Shown: positions 42,811 to 52,255, counted from the first letter of the stretch. The stretch is DNA of 64,000 nucleotides from UBA4416 sp963422675 (GCA_963422675.2 CAXVYS010000029.1:186001-250000); one strand, 5' to 3'. A program made the numbers and translations. The notes: generated by a model not told the origin, from the letters alone.

Positions 42811-45800
42811 ATGCCGATGAAAAATTTATTGAAAACCTTTTTTGTGATTGTTTTTTTGTGTTTCTCGGATATACATGTATTTGCGCAAACATTAATGCAA
42901 CACACTCATGATCAAACTCATGGAGCGCAAACTACCCAGCCGATTTTAACCATTCAAACTGTTTTTGACCAGGATTCTCTTTTGGGCTATGATGAAGCAG
43001 GAGCAAGGCAGCATGCGAATATCGGAGGAGTATTAGGATTAGACTTGAATAACTTCATTAACTATACAAAACGGAACTACATCAATAAAAAATACAATTT
43101 AAACGGTACTTCCGGAAATGGTGCAAGACCGGGAAATCCAACACCTCAGACCCCCTGTACCAATGTAGATTTTGAAACGGGTACCACTACGGGCTGGGTA
43201 GTTACAGGGGATGTCGTAAATACATCGGGTGGTGCACTCGATCCTTATGGAAGTTTTCCGGAAGTTTGTCCCGGTGGAAATTTTTCTTTAAAACTTGGTA
43301 ATGCTACCAATCCAACCACAAGTTCCGCCAGGCAAACGTTTGCTGTAACAGCGGCAAATGCTTACTACCTGCTAAAAATGGCCATGGTGATCTTAAATTT
43401 CCCTCACACGGCAGGGGATGCAGCTAAAGTAAATATCAGATTCTTTGATCAGTCAAACAATATTATTCCATGTCCTGTTTTTGAATGTTATTATGCTGAT
43501 AATTCGGCCGGAGTAGGGAGTTCTTATGGATTAACCGGTTTTCAAACAGGAGCTAATGGGGTTAATATTGGTAACCAAAGCTATCCTACCACTTATATTC
43601 CCTGGACAAATGTTGGGTTTGATCTTACTCCTTATATCGGGCAAAATGTAACTATTGAGATTCAGAATAAATGGTGTGTGTATAATTACGATTGGGCATA
43701 CACGTATGTTGACGGGCAATGCGCACAGTTAACTACCAATGTTATTGGAGGATGTGCCGGTACCACAGGTACATTAACGGCTCCGGGAGGCATGACCTCC
43801 TATACCTGGGCTGGCCCTCCCACGAGCACCGTTAGTACAGTACATGTGCAAACGGTTATGTCGTCGGTTCCCGGTACCTATACGGTTCAGTGTACGCCTT
43901 ATTCATCCTGCGGAACAGCTATTTACACTTATACAATGGCCTTGCTCACAAGCGGAAGTCCGTTAGCTAATTTTACATTTACCACTTCTGCCTGCCAGAA
44001 TTCATTTTCAGTACCATTTGCAGATAATTCAAGTGCAAACGGAGGGGGAGCCATTATTAATTATTATTGGGATTTTGATAATAACGGGACAGTAGATAAT
44101 ACAACAGCCAATACCAGCCATGTTTTTCCATCGGCAGGAACCTATACCACCGAACTCAAGGTTTCCAACGGCGGATGCTTTGATAGCATTACAAAAGTAA
44201 TTACCCTTACTTCCGGATTCACCTCCAATTTCATATTATCTAATTCGTGTTTAGGGATTGTGTCGAACTTTACGAGCACGAGCACCCCTACGGTGAGTTT
44301 AGTTTCCCAGATTTGGAACTGGGGCGATGGAACAGGAGTAGGGATGGGCGCAGGCCCTTCGCACACTTATGCTACTGCGGGGACCTATACCGTTAAACTC
44401 TTAGTGATCGATGCCGGTTTATGCAAAGACTCGATTGCTAAAACCATCACCATTTTCCCAAAACCCACGATAAGCTTTACGGCTAACCCCGTGTGCTTAA
44501 ACACCGCCACGACCTTCACCAACAGCTCAGTGATTACCCCCACGTCCACCATCAGTGGTTGGAGCTGGGATTTTGATAACAATGGCACAGTCGATAACAC
44601 GACCCAGTCCCCGACGAAAACCTATAGCGCCGCAGGCACCTACAGCGTAGAACTCAAAGCCACCAGTAACAATGGTTGCAGCGACAGCACTACGATCGCC
44701 GTACAGGTTAATGCCCTTCCCACCGCCACCTTTAGTCCCGCCAATGCCTGTATCGGCACGAACGTCCTGTTAAACAACACCTCCAGTGTTCCCTTACCCG
44801 ATAACATCTCCTTATACAACTGGAACTTTGGAGCAGGCTCCAACCCCACGAGCAGCAGTATCCAGACCCCCCCAAGTTTGACCTATAACAGCAGTGGCGT
44901 AAAAACGATTACCCTGGACATTACCTCCAACACCACCTGTAGTGCCAGCATTACCCAAACCCTTACCATTTACCCATCCCCCACAGCGAGTTTTAGTACC
45001 AGCTCCGTGTGCCAGGGCATAGGCACCACCTTCACCGACCAGTCCAGTGCCGGTACCGGTACAGTTACCAGTTGGAGCTGGGATTATACCACAGACGGGA
45101 CAGTAGATAACACCACCCAGTCCCCCAGCTATACCTACCCCTCATCGGGCACCTTTACCACGAGCCTTGTCGCCAGCACCAGCAATGGCTGTAGCCAAAG
45201 CTTTAGCTTAGCCGTGAACGTATGGGGCCATGCCCTTCCCAACTTCTCACCCGATAACGTATGCTATGGCACCGCCACCACCTTTACCAACCTCACCAAT
45301 ACGACCACCAATGCCAATGTAGGCACCACCCCGACCTACGACTGGGCCTTTGCCGATGGCAGCCCCAATGCCAATGCCATTAACCCCATCCATAGCTACA
45401 CCCTTGGCACCAATGGCAATGCCATCTACAATGTGACCCTGACGGCCACCAGCAGCCATAACTGTATCGACAACATCGTTAAACAAGTTCATGTGTACTC
45501 CGTACCCACCGCCTCCTTTAGCTCCAACATCGTATGCTATGGCACCGCTACCCAACATACCGATGCCAGCAATGGCAATGGGAACGCCATTAACGCCTAC
45601 CAATGGGACTTTTTAAGTAACGGCACCGTAGACGCCAGTGGCGTATCTACCGCCAATTACATATACCCCGGCTATGGCACCAATATGGTCTCCTACACGG
45701 TATCCACCACCCCCACGGTAGGACTCACCTGTTCCAATGCCATCAGCACCCTCACGGTGTACGTCAACCCGAGCCCCGTCCCCGACTTTAGCTACCTTAA

Positions 45801-47121
45801 CAAATGCATTAACAACCAACCCAATACCTTTGACGGTAGCCTCAGCAGTATCGCCGTAGGCACCAATACCAATTACGCCTGGGCCTTTGGGGATGGCAGC
45901 ACCACGGCCTCTGCTACCCCTACGGTGAGTCATAACTACAGCAGCCCTGCCACCTACAATGTGACCCTGACCGTTACCTCCAACAATGGCTGCCTTGGTC
46001 AGGTGATCAAAGCCATTGACGTATACAAAAAACCGATCATGACGATCAGCCACAGTTCCGCCTGCGATGGGAAAGCGATGACCTTTACCGCCGTAGAACA
46101 AGCGGGTAGTGGCACCGTAACCGACTGGTTTTGGGATTACAACAATAACTTAAGCACAATAGAAGCGAATGGACAAGCCACGGTCAGTTACATTTACCCC
46201 TCGGCCGGTAGCCAAACCGTAGCCCTGATCTCTGTTTCCAGCCCCGGCCAATGCAGAGATACCCTCAAAGTACCCGTGTATGTAGATTATGTCCCTAAAG
46301 CCCAGTTCCTGGTAGACAAACCGGCCGGCTGCCCGATCCATTGCGTGACCTTTACCACGACCACCGCAGCCATAACCGGCCCCGGCCAGATCAATGACTG
46401 GAAATGGGATTACGGAGACGGCACCACCACCGATGCCAGCACCGGTAGCCCCCAAAACCACTGTTATAACAATACCACGAGCAATCAACTCTCCCACTAC
46501 GATGTCAAACTGGTAGTTACCACCGACAAAGGCTGTAGCGATTCCTTGACCCAACTCTCCTTCATTACCGTGTATCCCACCCCTATTGCCAGTTACACCA
46601 TTAACCCCGATCCGGGGAATGTGGTAACCCCCCTGGAATACTTTATTAACCAATCACAGGATTATAGTAAATGGTGGTGGAGTTTTGGCGATGGCCCCTA
46701 CAAGACCGATTCCCTGAATGTGAACCCCACCCATTTATACAGTGATGAAACCGCCCAGTCCTATCACACCAATTTAATAGTGATGAATCAATACGGCTGC
46801 AGAGACACCGCCTATGTATCCATAGACATTAATCCGGAGTTTACGTTTTATATCCCCAATGCCTTTACCCCTGCCAACTCAGATCATGTGAATGACCTGT
46901 TCTCCGGCAAAGGAATCGGGATTGAGAAGTATGACATGTGGATCTTTGATCGTTGGGGAGAAATGATTTATTACTCGAATGACATTGCCAAAGGCTGGGA
47001 TGGGAAAAAGACCGGTAAACCGGAAGAAGTACAACAGGATGTCTATACCTGGAAGGTGAAGATTAAAGATGTACTGGGCAAGAACCACCAGTATGTGGGG
47101 CATGTAACGCTTCTTAAATAA
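42811..47121 (+). CDS. Giant PKD-repeat surface protein with gliding-type T9SS sorting domain
   Basis: 1436 residues. Signal peptide (HVFAQ), a jelly-roll/lectin-like N-terminal domain (~100-310), then about eleven PKD-like modules (~390-1340), several with SWDFDNNGTVDNTTQSP or YDWAFADGS. A type B sorting domain ends the protein (YIPNAFTPANSDHVNDLFSG, YDMWIFDRWGEMIYYS, GHVTLLK). Secreted through the T9SS and likely a surface or matrix adhesin. Modules 3 to about 10 are coded with a quite different codon use (ACC, GCC, GGC, AGC) and 52-60% GC in sampled 60-base blocks, against ~33% near the 5' end. The gene has a strong terminator. Confidence 0.9.
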   Translation: MPMKNLLKTFFVIVFLCFSDIHVFAQTLMQHTHDQTHGAQTTQPILTIQTVFDQDSLLGYDEAGARQHANIGGVLGLDLNNFINYTKRNYINKKYNLNGTSGNGARPGNPTPQTPCTNVDFETGTTTGWVVTGDVVNTSGGALDPYGSFPEVCPGGNFSLKLGNATNPTTSSARQTFAVTAANAYYLLKMAMVILNFPHTAGDAAKVNIRFFDQSNNIIPCPVFECYYADNSAGVGSSYGLTGFQTGANGVNIGNQSYPTTYIPWTNVGFDLTPYIGQNVTIEIQNKWCVYNYDWAYTYVDGQCAQLTTNVIGGCAGTTGTLTAPGGMTSYTWAGPPTSTVSTVHVQTVMSSVPGTYTVQCTPYSSCGTAIYTYTMALLTSGSPLANFTFTTSACQNSFSVPFADNSSANGGGAIINYYWDFDNNGTVDNTTANTSHVFPSAGTYTTELKVSNGGCFDSITKVITLTSGFTSNFILSNSCLGIVSNFTSTSTPTVSLVSQIWNWGDGTGVGMGAGPSHTYATAGTYTVKLLVIDAGLCKDSIAKTITIFPKPTISFTANPVCLNTATTFTNSSVITPTSTISGWSWDFDNNGTVDNTTQSPTKTYSAAGTYSVELKATSNNGCSDSTTIAVQVNALPTATFSPANACIGTNVLLNNTSSVPLPDNISLYNWNFGAGSNPTSSSIQTPPSLTYNSSGVKTITLDITSNTTCSASITQTLTIYPSPTASFSTSSVCQGIGTTFTDQSSAGTGTVTSWSWDYTTDGTVDNTTQSPSYTYPSSGTFTTSLVASTSNGCSQSFSLAVNVWGHALPNFSPDNVCYGTATTFTNLTNTTTNANVGTTPTYDWAFADGSPNANAINPIHSYTLGTNGNAIYNVTLTATSSHNCIDNIVKQVHVYSVPTASFSSNIVCYGTATQHTDASNGNGNAINAYQWDFLSNGTVDASGVSTANYIYPGYGTNMVSYTVSTTPTVGLTCSNAISTLTVYVNPSPVPDFSYLNKCINNQPNTFDGSLSSIAVGTNTNYAWAFGDGSTTASATPTVSHNYSSPATYNVTLTVTSNNGCLGQVIKAIDVYKKPIMTISHSSACDGKAMTFTAVEQAGSGTVTDWFWDYNNNLSTIEANGQATVSYIYPSAGSQTVALISVSSPGQCRDTLKVPVYVDYVPKAQFLVDKPAGCPIHCVTFTTTTAAITGPGQINDWKWDYGDGTTTDASTGSPQNHCYNNTTSNQLSHYDVKLVVTTDKGCSDSLTQLSFITVYPTPIASYTINPDPGNVVTPLEYFINQSQDYSKWWWSFGDGPYKTDSLNVNPTHLYSDETAQSYHTNLIVMNQYGCRDTAYVSIDINPEFTFYIPNAFTPANSDHVNDLFSGKGIGIEKYDMWIFDRWGEMIYYSNDIAKGWDGKKTGKPEEVQQDVYTWKVKIKDVLGKNHQYVGHVTLLK
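44400..46930 (+). other. GC-rich composition island inside the PKD gene
   Basis: Hand counts of 60-base blocks give 35/60 GC at 44701, 31/60 at 45361 and 36/60 at 46381, against 20/60 at 43021. The start falls close to the boundary between PKD modules 2 and 3 (about 44,455) and the signal fades within the sorting domain. No frame change, stop or repeat marks the edges. Codon choice, not amino-acid content, drives the shift, since neighbouring modules encode similar protein. Confidence 0.75.
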
Positions 47122-47140
47122 ATAACAAAACGTTTATATA

Positions 47141-47173
47141 AAAAAAACCATCCGACAACAGGATGGTTTTTTT
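47141..47173. terminator. Strong bidirectional terminator
   Basis: AAAAAAACCATCC pairs perfectly (13 bp) with GGATGGTTTTTTT around the loop GACAACA, between convergent genes ending at 47121 and 47195. Confidence 0.92.
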
Positions 47174-47194
47174 ATGAAGTATTTGTATGAAGTG

Positions 47195-47698
47195 TTACAC
47201 AAGGTAAACCGCTTCTTTTCCTTTTTTTGAAAAATCAGTATCTATCCGTTCCTGTAGCGTAGTAGATAAGGAAAGCCCTACAAAATCAGCCTTCACAGGG
47301 AAACGTGTATGGCTTCTGTCAACCAGAACTAATGTATTTAATTGTTTAACCGGTTTATTTAAGAAAAGTTTCACCGCATAAATTAATGTTTTACCACTGT
47401 TTAAAACATCGTCTACTAAAATCACACATTTGTTTTCGAAATCTTTTTCAGTGAAATCAATTTTAGGTTCAAACGACCAGGGATTTTCTTTATCTATTTT
47501 AATTTTACCAACTTTGGTTTTTATGGTAGAAATAGAATTTAAGATAGCAGCAATTCTTTCTGCTACTTTATAGCCATTCCCTTCAATCCCTACAATCAGT
47601 AATTCCTTTTCTTTAAAGTTGTTTTCGTAAACCTGGTAAGCCATACGATTTAATTTCTGATCAATTTGCTTAGAATCTAATATTTTGGTCTTTTCCAT
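47195..47698 (-). CDS. PyrR-like phosphoribosyltransferase
   Basis: 167 residues from the ATG at 47698; the TTG at 47704 lies in the promoter box. The PRPP-binding loop VILVDDVLNSGKT is at residues 92-104, and LLIVGIEGNGYKVAERI is near the N-terminus. In Bacteroidota such proteins are annotated as uracil phosphoribosyltransferase/pyr-operon regulator PyrR relatives. Substrate unproven. Cytoplasmic. Its own consensus promoter lies in the 34-base gap to the hydrolase gene. Confidence 0.85.
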   Translation of the reverse strand: MEKTKILDSKQIDQKLNRMAYQVYENNFKEKELLIVGIEGNGYKVAERIAAILNSISTIKTKVGKIKIDKENPWSFEPKIDFTEKDFENKCVILVDDVLNSGKTLIYAVKLFLNKPVKQLNTLVLVDRSHTRFPVKADFVGLSLSTTLQERIDTDFSKKGKEAVYLV

Positions 47699-47701
47699 GT
47701 A

Positions 47702-47732
47702 CAAATCTAATTTTTTTGAAATGAATAGTCAA
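47702..47732 (-). promoter_or_regulatory. Complete promoter (TTG-20-TAGATTTG) giving a predicted leaderless transcript
   Basis: On the minus strand TTG is followed by a 20-base spacer and TAGATTTG, then TAC and the ATG at 47698. Both elements match the Bacteroidota consensus. With the last box base near -4, the first transcribed base would be the A of the start codon. Confidence 0.65.
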
Positions 47733-48683
47733 TTAATGTTTAATAAATTCGATTACGGCTTTATTCAGTTTTTTACTTTCCCTGAAATGCGCATCATGCT
47801 TGGCTTTGGGGAATACCAGTAATTGAGTTTCAGGGTAGGCTTTATGGAGTTCTTTCCCCACGGAAACAGGAACGATACCATCTTTTTCTCCCCAGATCAA
47901 TAGGGTAGGTGTTTTATCCAAATGATAAGAATAGTTCTGATATTGTTTTTGATGCCCCACTAAATAATCCATTTGTTTATCTCTGATTGATTTTGTTGGT
48001 ATAAACAGGTAATTAATGATCTTGCGTTTGAGGCGTTTAGTAGCCGGAAAAGAAGAAGACATTACTGCTTTTTGCATCGCTTTAAATCCTTCGAGGGTAA
48101 CCGGTGCAACTACATTGTTAATCCCTTTTATCCCCACGGCATTCGCTAAACTATCTGCCATTTCACCGGAGAAAAACTTCACAGGTCCATCAATGATAAT
48201 GAGTTTGTGAACACCGGATACATATAATTCATTGTACATGGCAGCAGCTAACCCACCATAGCTAAAGCCCATCACATTTATTTTTTGACTAAGCTGTAAT
48301 TTTAAAATAGCTTCATGGATTTGTTGCACTTGAAATTCAACGGAATAATTTTGGCTAGCGGAGCTGCTTTCCCCGAAATAAATAAGATCGGGCATAATTA
48401 AATTAAATGCTTTGGATAAGGATTTTATCTGGCTACTCCAGTTAGTACGGGCATTGGTGCCCATGCCATGAAGCAGTAACAGGTAAGGTTTTAATGAATC
48501 GTTATTATAGCTGATGTGTAAAACAGCATCTGATGTTTTAATGAGTGTATCATGATGCACATATCTTTTTAAATGTTTTTTAGCGGATGTATCCTGCCAC
48601 CTGAATATAGCTGGTGTTTTAGTTTGAGCATGAAATAACATAAAAGAAAAAAGCAGGAAGGTTGTTAAAACAGTTTGTTTCAT
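47733..48683 (-). CDS. Secreted alpha/beta hydrolase
   Basis: 316 residues with a signal peptide (FMLFHAQ). Alpha/beta-hydrolase fold with oxyanion-side motif LLLHGMGTNARTNW, nucleophile Ser141 in GFSYGGLAAAM, acid in LLIWGEKDGIVPVSVGKEL, and His in FPKAKHDAHF. Substrate unknown: an esterase, lipase or peptidase are all possible. Periplasmic. It lies 13 bases after the DUF7793-like gene, likely in one operon with the carboxylase. Confidence 0.86.
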   Translation of the reverse strand: MKQTVLTTFLLFSFMLFHAQTKTPAIFRWQDTSAKKHLKRYVHHDTLIKTSDAVLHISYNNDSLKPYLLLLHGMGTNARTNWSSQIKSLSKAFNLIMPDLIYFGESSSASQNYSVEFQVQQIHEAILKLQLSQKINVMGFSYGGLAAAMYNELYVSGVHKLIIIDGPVKFFSGEMADSLANAVGIKGINNVVAPVTLEGFKAMQKAVMSSSFPATKRLKRKIINYLFIPTKSIRDKQMDYLVGHQKQYQNYSYHLDKTPTLLIWGEKDGIVPVSVGKELHKAYPETQLLVFPKAKHDAHFRESKKLNKAVIEFIKH

Positions 48684-48696
48684 TTTGGGTACCTTA

Positions 48697-49104
48697 TTAA
48701 CTTAAAAAGTTACTCAACCATTCAATGGCTGCTTCTTTAGTGCTAAATACTTTATAGGGTTTTTTAGGCTTGTTAAACTGTAAGTAAAAGTTGGCAATTA
48801 ATTTATAAGCCAGACTTGTTACAACAATAGCAGAAGCTGAACGGGGTGTTTTTTCCTCTAATTCAATAGAATTCTCTCGGGCTTCTTTAGTAACGATTAC
48901 ACCGTCATCTGCCAGAAATAAATAAGGGATTAATTTGCCCTGTGTTATTTTGTCATAAGCCTCAAATAATCTGATCTGTAAACTAACATCCAGTACACAA
49001 TTTTCTTTAAACAAAACATACATAATTCCATTAGACCTGAGAGAAACATTAGCTTCAGGAAAATCAATTTCTGTAATGATATATACGGCTTCCTTTTCCA
49101 ACAC
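48697..49104 (-). CDS. Small DUF7793-like protein (SpoIIAA/STAS-like fold suspected)
   Basis: 135 residues, starting at GTG 49104; no ATG is available before residue 28. The sequence has alternating strands and helices: IMYVLFKENCVLDVSLQIRL, PYLFLADDGVIVTKEA, ASAIVVTSLAYKLIANFYL, and KPYKVFSTKEAAIEWLSNFL. It resembles DUF7793 proteins of Bacteroidota, whose fold looks like SpoIIAA/STAS (inference). Function unknown. It starts two bases after the stop of the carboxylase subunit, so it is surely cotranscribed. Confidence 0.72.
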   Translation of the reverse strand: MLEKEAVYIITEIDFPEANVSLRSNGIMYVLFKENCVLDVSLQIRLFEAYDKITQGKLIPYLFLADDGVIVTKEARENSIELEEKTPRSASAIVVTSLAYKLIANFYLQFNKPKKPYKVFSTKEAAIEWLSNFLS

Positions 49105-49106
49105 GG

Positions 49107-50735
49107 TTAGGTTTGTAAAACACCAATATTGTATTGTTTAGTAATAGGAGAATGGTTCGCCATTTCAATACCCATACTAATTACTTTACGTGTTTCCAAC
49201 GGATCAATAATGGCATCCAGCCACAAACGGGAAGCCGCATAATAAGGAGTTGTTTGCGTATCGTAACGGTCTTTTGTTTTATTATAAAGTTCCGCTTCTT
49301 TTTCGGGAGTAATTTCTTCGCCTTTTGCTTTTAAAGAGGCTACTTCAATTTGTACTAACACTTTAGCAGCTTGTGCTCCGCCCATTACGGCAACCTGTGC
49401 AGTTGGCCAACCAACAATTAAACGGGGGTCGTAAGCTTTACCGCACATCGCATAATTTGCGGCACCATAGCTATTCCCTAAAATAATAGTGAATTTTGGA
49501 ACTACTGAATTAGCCATGGCACTTACCAGTTTAGCACCGTCTTTAATAATGCCACCCTGCTCGCTGCGTGAGCCAACCATAAAGCCCGTAGCATCCTGCA
49601 GGAATACCAAAGGAATTTTCTTTTGGTTACAATTCATAATAAAGCGGGCTGCTTTATCAGCGCTGTCGCTATAAATAACGCCACCAAATTGCATTTCGCC
49701 TTTTTTACTTTTTACCACTTTGCGTTGGTTAGCAACAATACCAACAGCCCAACCATCAATGCGTGCATAAGTACATACAATCGATTGACCATATAATTCT
49801 TTGTATTCATCATGTTCGCCACCATCCACCAAACGCTCAATCACTTCGCGTATTTCGTATTGTTTATCGCGGGTATCAGGTATAATGCCGTAAATTTCTT
49901 TTGGATCTTTTTTAGGTAGGGCAGGGGTTTCACGGTTAAAGCCGGCTTTATTATAATCGCCTACTTTACCCATAATATTACGAATGCGGGTTAAGCAATC
50001 CGTATCATCTTTACATTTATAATCGGTTACTCCGCTTATTTCGCAATGTGTTGTAGCTCCACCTAGTGTTTCGTTATCAATGGTTTCACCAATAGCTGCT
50101 TTTACCAAATATGAACCTGCTAAAAAGATAGAACCTGTTTTATCAACGATCATAGCTTCGTCGCTCATAATTGGTAAATACGCACCACCTGCTACACAAC
50201 TGCCCATTACGGCAGATACCTGTAAAATACCCATTCCGCTCATCACGGCGTTGTTACGAAAAATACGTCCGAAGTGTTCTTTGTCAGGAAAAATTTCATC
50301 CTGTAATGGTAAATAAACACCTGCGCTATCTACTAAATAAATAATAGGTAAACGGTTTTCCATAGCAATTTCCTGTGCACGTAAATTCTTTTTACCTGTT
50401 ATAGGAAACCATGCACCTGCTTTCACAGTAGCATCGTTAGCCACTACAATACATTGTTTGCCGCTAACATAGCCTATTACAATTACGACGCCACCACCGG
50501 GACAACCGCCATGTTCGGCATACATTTCGTAACCTGCAAAGGCACCCATTTCAAAACGAGGGGTATCTTTATCCAATAAAAAATCAATACGCTCACGCGC
50601 GCTCATTTTTCCCTGTTCGTGTAATTTTTCGATGCGTTTTTTACCACCGCCTTCATATATTTTATTTAAACGTTGCTCCATTTGAGAAATAAGCAAACGC
50701 ATTTTATCATCATTTTTATTAAATTCTAAGTCCAT
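49107..50735 (-). CDS. Acyl-CoA carboxylase beta subunit (methylcrotonyl-CoA carboxylase type)
   Basis: 542 residues, two crotonase-like halves. MCC-type features: LVDSAGVYLPLQDEIFPD, FGRIFRNNAVMSGMGILQV, MGSCVAGGAYLPIMSDEA, and QDATGFMVGSRSEQGGIIKD in the C half. It transfers carboxyl from carboxybiotin to an acyl-CoA such as 3-methylcrotonyl-CoA (leucine breakdown). The alpha subunit with biotin carrier is not in this window. It is divergent from bioA, a biotin synthesis gene, with 77 bases between them. Confidence 0.92.
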   Translation of the reverse strand: MDLEFNKNDDKMRLLISQMEQRLNKIYEGGGKKRIEKLHEQGKMSARERIDFLLDKDTPRFEMGAFAGYEMYAEHGGCPGGGVVIVIGYVSGKQCIVVANDATVKAGAWFPITGKKNLRAQEIAMENRLPIIYLVDSAGVYLPLQDEIFPDKEHFGRIFRNNAVMSGMGILQVSAVMGSCVAGGAYLPIMSDEAMIVDKTGSIFLAGSYLVKAAIGETIDNETLGGATTHCEISGVTDYKCKDDTDCLTRIRNIMGKVGDYNKAGFNRETPALPKKDPKEIYGIIPDTRDKQYEIREVIERLVDGGEHDEYKELYGQSIVCTYARIDGWAVGIVANQRKVVKSKKGEMQFGGVIYSDSADKAARFIMNCNQKKIPLVFLQDATGFMVGSRSEQGGIIKDGAKLVSAMANSVVPKFTIILGNSYGAANYAMCGKAYDPRLIVGWPTAQVAVMGGAQAAKVLVQIEVASLKAKGEEITPEKEAELYNKTKDRYDTQTTPYYAASRLWLDAIIDPLETRKVISMGIEMANHSPITKQYNIGVLQT

Positions 50736-50812
50736 GATTTTATGTTATATAAAAGCATAAATATAGCAAATGAATTATTTTATATACATTCGAATCGAAA
50801 AAAATATTATTC

Positions 50813-52096
50813 TTGAATTTTAGTAGAGTTATACAGAAAGACAGCCAATACGTTTGGCATCCTTTTACGCATTTAAAATATGCTGAAGAGCCTGTTCATT
50901 TGGTAAAAGGAGAAGGCGCTTATTTTTATGACGCCAACGGTAATAAATTACTGGATGCTATTTCCAGCTGGTGGGTTAATTTACATGGGCATTGCCATCC
51001 TTATATTTCTCAAAAGGTAAGTGAACAGCTTCATACCCTGGAGCATGCTATTTTTAGTGCTTTTACACATGAACCCGCTGTAAATTTAGCGGAAAAATTA
51101 ATACAGCATTTGCCAAAAAACCAGTCGAAAGTATTTTACTCGGATAATGGCTCAACGGCTGTGGAAGTGGGTTTAAAAATGGTGCTTCAATATTGGCATA
51201 ACCAGGGCATTCAAAAGAAAAAATTTATTGCTTTTGAAAATGCCTATCATGGTGATACGTTTGGAGGTATGAGTGTGGGGGCCCGTAATGTATTTAATAA
51301 CGCGTTTGAAAACCTGTTGTTCGATGTGATTCATATTCCTTTGCCAACAGCAGATAACATAGAAGATATCAAAACAACCCTGCACTCTTGGTTTACAAAT
51401 CACAATGATATAGCAGGCTTTATTTTTGAGCCTTTGGTACAGGGAGCGTCAGGTATGTTGATGTATGAAGCCGCTTATTTGGATGAGCTTATTGCTATTT
51501 GCAAAACTCATCACATTGTGTGTATTGCGGATGAAGTGATGACTGGTTTTGGACGAACCGGGAAGTTTTTCGCAAACGATTACCTGGAGCATAAGGCTGA
51601 TATTATTTGTCTTTCGAAGGGACTTACGGGAGGTTATATGCCTTTAGGTGTAACAAGTTGCGCTCAATTTATTTACGATGCCTGTGTTAGTGATGATAAA
51701 ACCAAAACGTTTTTTCATGGCCATAGCTATACGGCAAATCCAACAGCCTGTTCGGCCGGTTTGGCAAGTATGGACCTGATGGAAAAAGAAGAAACATGGC
51801 AACAAATCGCGATGATCTCAAGCCTTCATGCAGAGTTTGTGGTGAAGCATCAACAGCATACTAAATTAACAGAGCTGAGAAGCCTGGGAACTATCCTGGC
51901 ATTGGAAATAAATACAGCGGAACACACACATTATTTAAATAATGCATCGGAAAGTATTGCTTCCTATTTCCTTAAACATCAGATTATTGTGAGGCCTTTG
52001 GGCAATATTTTATATTTAATTCCTCCTTATTGTATTACTAAATCGGAATTGAAAGAGGTATACGGAGTAATGGAAGGCTTTTTAAACCAATTATGA
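50813..52096 (+). CDS. bioA: Adenosylmethionine-8-amino-7-oxononanoate aminotransferase
   Basis: 427 residues, normal length. PLP enzyme of fold type I with the substrate-side motif YVWHPFTHLKYAEEP, LDAISSWWVNLHGHCHP, FYSDNGSTAVEVGLKM, IADEVMTGFGRTGKFF, and Lys269 as the PLP lysine (CLSKGLTGGYMPLG). Reaction: amination of KAPA to DAPA in biotin synthesis. The start is TTG at 50813: an in-frame TGA is at 50771, no ATG lies between, and later ATGs would remove conserved parts. No other bio gene is in the window. Confidence 0.93.
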   Translation: MNFSRVIQKDSQYVWHPFTHLKYAEEPVHLVKGEGAYFYDANGNKLLDAISSWWVNLHGHCHPYISQKVSEQLHTLEHAIFSAFTHEPAVNLAEKLIQHLPKNQSKVFYSDNGSTAVEVGLKMVLQYWHNQGIQKKKFIAFENAYHGDTFGGMSVGARNVFNNAFENLLFDVIHIPLPTADNIEDIKTTLHSWFTNHNDIAGFIFEPLVQGASGMLMYEAAYLDELIAICKTHHIVCIADEVMTGFGRTGKFFANDYLEHKADIICLSKGLTGGYMPLGVTSCAQFIYDACVSDDKTKTFFHGHSYTANPTACSAGLASMDLMEKEETWQQIAMISSLHAEFVVKHQQHTKLTELRSLGTILALEINTAEHTHYLNNASESIASYFLKHQIIVRPLGNILYLIPPYCITKSELKEVYGVMEGFLNQL

Positions 52097-52166
52097 CCTA
52101 AATGGCTTTATTTTACCAATATTTTAAATTACAATCCGGATTAAAAATTGCTAAGATGTTAATAGA

Positions 52167-52190
52167 GGCTCTTTAAGAGCCAATTATTTT
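52167..52190 (+). terminator. Weak hairpin terminator after bioA
   Basis: GGCTCTT and AAGAGCC form a tight hairpin (effective 5-bp stem), followed by a T-rich stretch. It is 70 bases after the bioA stop. Confidence 0.45.
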
Positions 52191-52201
52191 TGTAAAAATG
52201 C

Positions 52202-52230
52202 TTGCTTTTACGATAAAAATCCTATTTTTG
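52202..52230 (+). promoter_or_regulatory. Promoter of sucC (TTG-18-TATTTTTG)
   Basis: TTG at 52202-52204, an 18-base spacer and TATTTTTG at 52223-52230. The ATG is 26 bases beyond the box. Confidence 0.7.
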
Positions 52231-52255
52231 AGAGCAAATTAAGATCTATCCCATT

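Noticed and set aside
45247..46653. Three long open frames on the minus strand inside the PKD gene (118, 162 and 167 codons)
   Set aside because: They encode low-complexity Gly/Ala/Val sequence and arise because the plus-strand codons there are GC-rich and lack the reverse complement of stop codons. The plus-strand frame has a coherent domain structure.
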